From assembly GCF_020329485.1 (NCBI RefSeq), contig NZ_JAGKJI010000017.1, positions 81,966-145,965 of the forward strand: a DNA stretch of 64,000 nt, written 5' to 3'. This document shows, one piece after another, positions 59,301-64,000 of the stretch. This stretch comes from Bradyrhizobium cenepequi. Its GTDB lineage: Bacteria; Pseudomonadota; Alphaproteobacteria; Rhizobiales; Xanthobacteraceae. The notes under the pieces were generated by a model that worked only from the letters and a program-made list of their open reading frames with translations, was not told where the DNA came from and made no database searches. Each line of letters begins with the position of its first letter. Position 1 is the stretch's first letter. The translations under genes were made by a program, and so were the position numbers.

Positions 59301-62272
59301 GGGTTGCCCTGTGGACGCAGCCGATCACGATGGCGATCGATTCCAATCAGGCGGCTTTTCGCGCCGCAAACGAGGCAGGCGATCTGGCCTACGCCAGCTT
59401 AAGCATATTCCAATGCTTCACAGGCCTTCTTCTCCGCAATGATCCGCTCGACGCGGTGTGGCGCGAGTCGGAGAAGAGCCTGGATTTCGCCCGCAAAGCC
59501 AAGTTCAGCCGCGCCGCCGACCTTATCGTGAGCCAGCAACGCTTCATCGCCACGATGCTGGGCCGGACCACGACCTTCTCCACCTTCAGTGACGCGCAGT
59601 TCGACGAGGCGACGTTCGAGGCGCACCTGACAGGAGAACGGATGAGCTTGATGATCGCCTGGTACTGGATCCTGAAGCTCAAGGCGCGATTTCTGGCAGG
59701 CGAGTACGCCGAGGCACTCGCGGCAGTCGATAAGGCAAAGACAGTCCTTTGGGCTTCGCCAGCCCATATTCAGCTGCTCGACTATTTTTATTACGCTGCG
59801 CTGACGGTGGCAGCGCTATATGAGAAGGGCTCTGTCGACGAGCAGCGCGCGTGGCGCGAGCTTCTGACGGCGCACCAAGAGCAACTGCGCGAGTGGGCCG
59901 ACAACTATCCACCGACGTTTGCGGACAAGCACGCCCTGGTGGCGGCCGAGATCGCACGGCTCGAAGGGCGGGATGCCGATGCCATGCGTCTGTACGAACA
60001 CGCCATTCAATTGGCCCGTGACCATAGCTTCGTGCAGAACGAGGGCTTGGCCCACGAGCTAGCCGCCCGTTTCTATGCGGCTCGCGGAATTGACACGACC
60101 GGGCATCTTCATCTGCGCAACGCCCGGGACTGCTACCTCCGCTGGGGTGCCGACGGCAAGGTGAGGCAGCTCGATCAGCTTTATCCGCGTTTGGCCGCTC
60201 CGGAAGGGCACCGCCCCACAGCGACCATTGGCTCCCCGGCCCAGCAGCTCGATATAGCGAGCGTCGTCAAAGCCTCTCAGGCCGTGGCCAGCGAGATCGT
60301 GTTACCCAGGCTAATCGAGCGGCTGATGACGATCGCGCTCGAGAACGCGGGCGCCGATCGGGGCCTTCTGCTACTGCAGGTGGAGGACGACTATTTGATT
60401 CAGGCGGAGGCCCGGGCCACAGGCAATCAGGTCGACGTCGTATTGTACCGCAAGCCAATCACCGGGATTATCTGTGCCGAAGCCCTCCTCCGCTACGTCA
60501 TCCGTACGCGCGAGAGCGTGATTGTCGATGATGCCTCCAGGCCGAACCTCTTCTCCGAGGACGACTATCTGCGCGACCGACAAATCAAGTCGATCCTCTG
60601 CCTTCCGTTGATCAAACAAGGACGGTTGATCGGAGTGCTCTATCTCGAGAACAGCCTGGCATCGCACGTGTTCACGTCCGCCCGGATCTCGGTGCTCGAA
60701 CTGCTGGCATCCCAAGCGGCGATCTCGCTGGAGAACGCCCGTCTGTACAACGATCTCCAGGAACGGGAGGCAGCTCTGCAGCAGAGCGAAGATCGCCTTC
60801 GATTGGTGATCGACACAATCCCCACGCTGGTCTGGCGCGCCGAACCGCAAGGAATCCCCGATTTCCTTAATCAACCAGCCCTCGACTATACTGGCCTCTC
60901 ATTGGACCAGGCCGAAACTGGTTGGCCCCGCGCTTTTCATCCTGACGACAAGAAGGGCATGTTGCAGAAGTGGAGCGCAATACAGGAGTCCGGTGTGCGA
61001 GGCGGGCTTGAAGCTCGGCTCCGGCGCTTCGATGGCAAATATCGCTGGTTTTTGTTCGAAGCCGAGCCGATGCACGACGAGGCGGGCAACATTGTCAAAT
61101 GGTATGGGTCGGCTACCGATATAGAGGACCGCAAGCGGACCGAGGCGGCACTTCGCGAGAGCGAGCAGCGCTTTCGCGACTATGCCGAAACGGCCTCCGA
61201 TTGGTTCTGGGAGACCGGGCCGGACCACCGGGTGACCCGCGTCTCGGAGCACCTCAATGCCGTTGGCATCGAGCCCTCGCGCCTGACTGGTGTGGCTCGC
61301 TGGGATATCGCTACTGATGTCGAATCGGCACCCGAAAAATGGCGACTGCACCGAGCGATGCTCGACGCCCATCGGCCGTTTCGCGATTTCGTGTATAGCA
61401 CCATAAGCCTGAGTGGATCTCCGACATACGTCCGGTTGAGCGGTAAGCCGTTGTTTGACGAAAAAGGAAATTTTATCGGCTATCGGGGCACTGGCACCGA
61501 TATTACTGCGACGATACGCGCGGATCACGCTGAACAGGCAGTGCGCAAGGCGCAGGCGGAACTCGCGCATGTAACGCGTGTCACAACGCTCGGCGAATTG
61601 ACGGCCTCCATCGCCCATGAAGTGAACCAGCCGCTCGCCGCCCTCATCGCCAATGCCGAGGCCTGTCTGCGCTGGCTTGACCGCGACACTCCCAACTTGG
61701 CCGCAGCACGCCGCTCGGTGGAATGGGTCATCGACGATGGCAACCGCGCCAGCGAGGTGGTCCGCCGTGTCCGGGCGCTCGCGAAAAAGACTGACATTGA
61801 GAAGGTGCCGCTCGACATCAACACCGTCGTCAGGGAGGTCATCGCGCTGGTGCAGCGCGAGTTAAGCAGCCACCAGGTATCGTTGCGAACGGTGTTGGCA
61901 CCAGCTCTACCCATGACTCTTGGTGATCGGGTCCAGCTGCAGCAGGTGATCATCAACCTGGTGATGAATGGTGTTGAAGCAATGCAGACGGTCACGGACC
62001 GGTCCCGCGAACTGGTAATCCGATCAGGCGAGGCCGAGACTCACCAAGTGTTCCTAAGTGTAACGGATTGCGGCATCGGGATCTCGGCCGAGAACGCGAA
62101 CCGAGTGTTCAACGCCTTCTTCACCACCAAGTCCAGCGGCCTTGGCATGGGGCTCTCGATCTGCCGTGCGATCGTGGAAGCCCATGGGGGCCGGCTCTGG
62201 GTCACGGCAAACGTACCCCACGGTGCCACGTTTCAGTTCATCTTGCCGGTGAACGCAGACAATGTGTCGTGA
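56390..62272 (+). CDS. Giant multidomain sensor kinase: Ser/Thr-kinase-like, AAA ATPase, GAF, two PAS, histidine kinase
   Basis: GTG 56390 lies behind CAGGAGG; the product has ~1960 residues. Domains: protein-kinase-like 1-275 with HKDIKPANIL (~120) but GFG where DFG is expected (~140), so probably a pseudokinase; AAA/STAND ATPase ~290-560 with Walker A SGYSGIGKSS (~322); a long helical tetratricopeptide-like region to ~1270; GAF ~1300-1450; PAS ~1465 and ~1590; HisKA with SIAHEVNQPL (~1740); HATPase with NLVMNGVEAM and SGLGMGLSICRAIVEAHGG. No receiver and no membrane helix. The C-terminal third is closely similar to the pseudogene at 27078-27929. It likely phosphorylates a FixJ-type regulator such as 26416-27081. 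Confidence 0.93.
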   Translation: MKQLSSYALSPLREGDIALYRGSGNGLAPILLVVVKETALGCVERLEHEYALKAELDADWATRPVALTRYNDRMTLVLEDPGGAPVDRLLGRPLDVSHFLRIAIPLAGALRRVHERGLIHKDIKPANILVDAASGGVWLTGFGIASRLPREHQAPAPPEVIAGTLAYMAPEQTGRMNRSVDSRSDLYALGVTFYEMLTGHLPFTAADPMEWVHCHIARQPVPLNEQGACVPALLSAIVMKLLAKTAEERYQTAAGVEADLRRGLAEWESHGRIDPFPLGAHDASNRLLIPERLYGREREIEILLTSFDRVVANGTLEFVLVSGYSGIGKSSVVNELHKAIVAPRGLFASGKFDQYKRDIPYATLGQAFQSLVRSLLTQSEEELGRWRKSLIEALGPNGQIIVNLVPELELVIGQQPPVADVPPQDAQNRFQMVLRRFLGVFARKEHPLALFLDDLQWLDAATLELLEHLVTHSEVRHLLLVGAYRDNEVGPAHPLLRTLEAIRAADARVHEIVLAPLERDDVGRLIADALHCEPERARPLAELVQERTGGNPFFAIQFLIALADEELLAFDPAASAWQWNIDRIRAKSYTDNVVDLMAGKLRRFSSNTQETLKQLACLGNAAPIVTLALVHGTTEEATHAALWEAVHAGLVFREDSAYKFLHDRIQQAAYSLIPEAERADIHLRIGRVLLANMAWDDPAEHLFDVANQLNRGTALLVERDEKAQVAALDLRAGRKAKASAAYASACAYLEAGMALLDDRDWGNQYGLTFGVWLERAECELLSGNFEAAEQLIMELLQRGASKVDQAAVYHLKVQLHLLNSEHLQAVTTALTCLRLFGIDLPAHPTWEQVQAEYETVWRKLGARPIEQLIDLPLANDPELRAAMDMLSVLITPAYFTDFRFYCLLVCRMVNLSMQYGTSGASAHAYGRLGTILGPAFHHYPEGYRFAQLACDVVEKHRFIAYQAKVYHAMGWVALWTQPITMAIDSNQAAFRAANEAGDLAYASLSIFQCFTGLLLRNDPLDAVWRESEKSLDFARKAKFSRAADLIVSQQRFIATMLGRTTTFSTFSDAQFDEATFEAHLTGERMSLMIAWYWILKLKARFLAGEYAEALAAVDKAKTVLWASPAHIQLLDYFYYAALTVAALYEKGSVDEQRAWRELLTAHQEQLREWADNYPPTFADKHALVAAEIARLEGRDADAMRLYEHAIQLARDHSFVQNEGLAHELAARFYAARGIDTTGHLHLRNARDCYLRWGADGKVRQLDQLYPRLAAPEGHRPTATIGSPAQQLDIASVVKASQAVASEIVLPRLIERLMTIALENAGADRGLLLLQVEDDYLIQAEARATGNQVDVVLYRKPITGIICAEALLRYVIRTRESVIVDDASRPNLFSEDDYLRDRQIKSILCLPLIKQGRLIGVLYLENSLASHVFTSARISVLELLASQAAISLENARLYNDLQEREAALQQSEDRLRLVIDTIPTLVWRAEPQGIPDFLNQPALDYTGLSLDQAETGWPRAFHPDDKKGMLQKWSAIQESGVRGGLEARLRRFDGKYRWFLFEAEPMHDEAGNIVKWYGSATDIEDRKRTEAALRESEQRFRDYAETASDWFWETGPDHRVTRVSEHLNAVGIEPSRLTGVARWDIATDVESAPEKWRLHRAMLDAHRPFRDFVYSTISLSGSPTYVRLSGKPLFDEKGNFIGYRGTGTDITATIRADHAEQAVRKAQAELAHVTRVTTLGELTASIAHEVNQPLAALIANAEACLRWLDRDTPNLAAARRSVEWVIDDGNRASEVVRRVRALAKKTDIEKVPLDINTVVREVIALVQRELSSHQVSLRTVLAPALPMTLGDRVQLQQVIINLVMNGVEAMQTVTDRSRELVIRSGEAETHQVFLSVTDCGIGISAENANRVFNAFFTTKSSGLGMGLSICRAIVEAHGGRLWVTANVPHGATFQFILPVNADNVS

Positions 62273-62274
62273 GG

Positions 62275-62630
62275 TTGCGCCCGAAAGCCGTCCAAATGAA
62301 ACTCGGCTTCGACGTGCATAATTGTCCCGAAAGATCCGTCGACCACCAACTTTCGCAGTTCTTCCATCGCGGGCTCGAATCGTCGTTCATGCCCGACGCC
62401 GAGGCGGACGCCCGCAGCGCGACACGCATCCATCGACCTCCGAACCTCGTCCACGGAAAGCCCGACCGGCTTCTCGCAAAACACGTGCTTGCCCGGGCGT
62501 GCCACCATTTCGATCTGTCGGGCGTGCTCCGCATGCGGCGTGGAGGATCACCAAGTCGATAGAACGATCCGCGAGTACACCAGCGAAGTCTGCCGACATC
62601 TTTCCTGATCCAGTGAAGTGAAATCGTGAC
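62275..62630 (-). pseudogene. Fragment of a Gfo/Idh/MocA oxidoreductase
   Basis: On the minus strand ADFAGVLADRSIDLVIL continues, after a one-base shift, as HAEHARQIEMVARPGKHVFC then EKPVGLSVDEVRRSMDACRAAGVRLGVGHERRF, the NAD-binding half of the family with its conserved EKP. Both ends are missing; the right part runs into the end of the kinase gene. It is non-functional. Confidence 0.75.
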
Positions 62631-62693
62631 GCCCGACGTCGCCAGGAGCCCGCCATAGCCCTGCTCGATATGCCGTCGACGTAGAGTGCGGTA

Positions 62694-63763
62694 TCAGTCG
62701 AACGACGCCGGTCCCGCGTCACGATAGGCCCAGCAGGCTTCGCGCGGCAGACAGATCGGCGTCTCGACGCCGACGGTATGGCGTGCTGCCGTGCCGAGCT
62801 CGAGCGCCTCGAGCTTGTTGCCGAACAAATCGATTTCGTAGACCGTCTGCGTACCCTGGTAGCGGCGATCGACCACGCGGGCCGCGAACGAATTGCCGTT
62901 CTCCTGTCTGCCGATGCAGACATTCTCCGGCCGCAGCGCGATCCGCACCTTGTCGCCGGGGCTGAGCCGGTGCAGCAGCGATGCTTCGGCACGGCGGCCC
63001 TTGCCGAAATCGATCAGGCCAAACTTGCCGTTGGCCTCGATCAAGGTCCCGGCGATCTCGTTGGTGGCGCCGGTGAAATTGGCGACGAATAGATCCGCCG
63101 GACGGTTGTAGATTTCGTCGGGGCTGCCGATCTGCAACAACTTGCCGTCCCGCATCACACCGATGCGGTCGCCGAGCACGACCGCCTCCGCCTGGTCGTG
63201 GGTGACATAGAGCGCGGTCATGCCGGTCTTCTTGAGGATGGCGCGAAGATCGTCGCGCAGCCGCAGCCGCAACTTGGCATCGAGATTCGACAGCGGCTCG
63301 TCGAGCAGCAGGAGCTGCGGGTGATAGACGATGCTGCGCGCCAGCGCCACGCGCTGCATCTGGCCGCCGGACAGCGCCACCACCGGCCGGTCGGCATATT
63401 CCCACAGGCCGACCAGCTTCAGCACCTCCTCGACCTTGCGGTTGGCTTCGCTGCGCGCCACCTTGCGGTGCCGGAGCGGATAGATCACGTTCTGCCGCAC
63501 CGTCATATGCGGCCATACCGCATAGGATTGGAACACCATGCCGAGGTTGCGCGAACGCGGCGGCACCAGAATGCCGCGCTCCGGCGACGAGACGACCTTG
63601 CCGGCGATCGAGATCTCGCCGCCGGTCGGATGCTCCAATCCGGCGACGCAGCGCAACGTCGTGGTCTTGCCGCAGCCGGAGGGGCCGAGCAGCACCACGA
63701 TCTCGCCGGCCGGCCAATCGCAAACTGTTTGCGCAGGTTAGTGACTTCGAGCGTCGCCGTCAT
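62694..63763 (-). pseudogene. ABC transporter ATP-binding protein, frameshifted (Fe3+/spermidine-putrescine type)
   Basis: The start MTATLEVTNLRKQFA (from ATG 63763) is in one phase. The rest, DWPAGEIVVLLGPSGCGKTTTLR with Walker A, ALSGGQMQRVALARS, LLLDEPLSNLDAKLR with Walker B, VTHDQAEA, and a TOBE domain (ALRPENVCIGRQE), runs in another to 62694. Between them about a dozen residues, including the A-loop strand, are missing. The ~360-residue length otherwise fits the family. Either the gene is dead, or translation starts inside and lacks the A-loop. The neighbouring binding protein gene is intact as far as visible. Confidence 0.8.
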
Positions 63764-63786
63764 GTCTACACCAATTCAACCAACGA

Positions 63787-64000
63787 TCACTGACGGTAGC
63801 CATAGATCTTGTCCCAATCGGCAACCCAGTCGGCATGCAGCTTCACATACTGGTCGAAGTTCGGATACCAGGGCTTTACGATCTTGGGATCGTAGCCTTC
63901 GGGATAGGCTGGACTCTCCTTCAGCGAGGTCAGGTTGCCCTGCTCCTTGATCATGAAGCTCTGACCCTCCTTCGACAGGCACCAGTTCAGATAAAGCTTT
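63787..64000 (-). CDS. C-terminus of an ABC transporter substrate-binding protein
   Basis: The minus-strand frame from the window edge encodes LYLNWCLSKEGQSFMIKEQG, SPAYPEGYDPKIVKPWYPNF and ADWVADWDKIYG before TGA at 63787-63789. The wording is that of the C-terminal lobe of Fe3+-type/extracellular solute-binding proteins (a LNWxLSKEGQ segment). It precedes the ATP-binding gene in the direction of transcription, so it belongs to the same transporter operon. The start lies outside the window. Confidence 0.8.
   Translation of the reverse strand, partial: KLYLNWCLSKEGQSFMIKEQGNLTSLKESPAYPEGYDPKIVKPWYPNFDQYVKLHADWVADWDKIYGYRQ

Noticed and set aside
1..64000. CRISPR arrays, tRNA or rRNA genes, phage or integrase genes
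   Set aside because: No spaced repeats, cloverleaf-like ends or ribosomal sequence were recognised while reading the window; a dedicated RNA search was not possible here.

Overview
The window reads as a chromosomal segment of a high-GC alphaproteobacterium, most likely Bradyrhizobium or a close relative. This is inferred from the Shemin-pathway 5-aminolevulinate synthase, FixJ-type regulators, an FDH operon with DUF6505/DUF3305/DUF3306, and many small Rhizobiales-type secreted proteins. No rRNA, tRNA, CRISPR array or intact transposase was seen.

Layout. 1-4569: the end of a Pro/Ser/Thr-rich secreted protein, then an RND efflux adaptor and permease. 4650-11501: a cupin, a periplasmic aldehyde oxidoreductase (PaoABC-like) with its own cytochrome c, a Tat-exported bicupin of the oxalate decarboxylase family and a FlK-type thioesterase. 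11506-16925 (minus strand): DUF1275 protein, cyanide-insensitive-type quinol oxidase, aldo/keto reductase and a 3-hydroxyisobutyrate-dehydrogenase-like enzyme. 17124-22031: AraC regulator, porin, a Tat-exported DsrE-like protein and small proteins. 22312-34101: signalling region with two paralogous histidine kinases, several response regulators, a decayed PAS kinase, SorAB sulfite dehydrogenase, a small Cys-rich operon and hemA. 34165-43937: small secreted proteins, DUF202 plus a cytoplasmic sulfite-oxidase-like enzyme, catalase, aquaporin, transporters and two pseudogenes. 43989-53167 (minus strand): a complete formate dehydrogenase operon with accessory genes. 53240-64000: recombination scars, small secreted proteins, a 1960-residue Ser/Thr-kinase-like/AAA/GAF/PAS/histidine kinase, and decayed sugar-oxidoreductase and ABC-transporter genes.

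Two themes connect the genes. First, four molybdoenzymes (PaoABC, SorAB, a second sulfite-oxidase-type protein, FdhABC) sit within about 50 kb beside a quinol oxidase. I infer a periplasmic route in which aldehydes are oxidised, oxalate is decarboxylated to formate, formate is oxidised by FDH, and electrons leave through quinol. Second, eight promoters share an unrecognised architecture: an ATTTA(A/G)TGG box, often the right arm of a CTAAAT-N4-ATTTAG palindrome, followed 17-19 nt later by a CTANNT-like -10. It precedes the cupin/pao genes, the bicupin, the quinol oxidase, the araC gene (two abutting copies), the DsrE-like gene, a two-component operon and two small secreted protein genes. This candidate regulon, perhaps controlled by the AraC protein at 17339-18247, is the most interesting undescribed signal I found.
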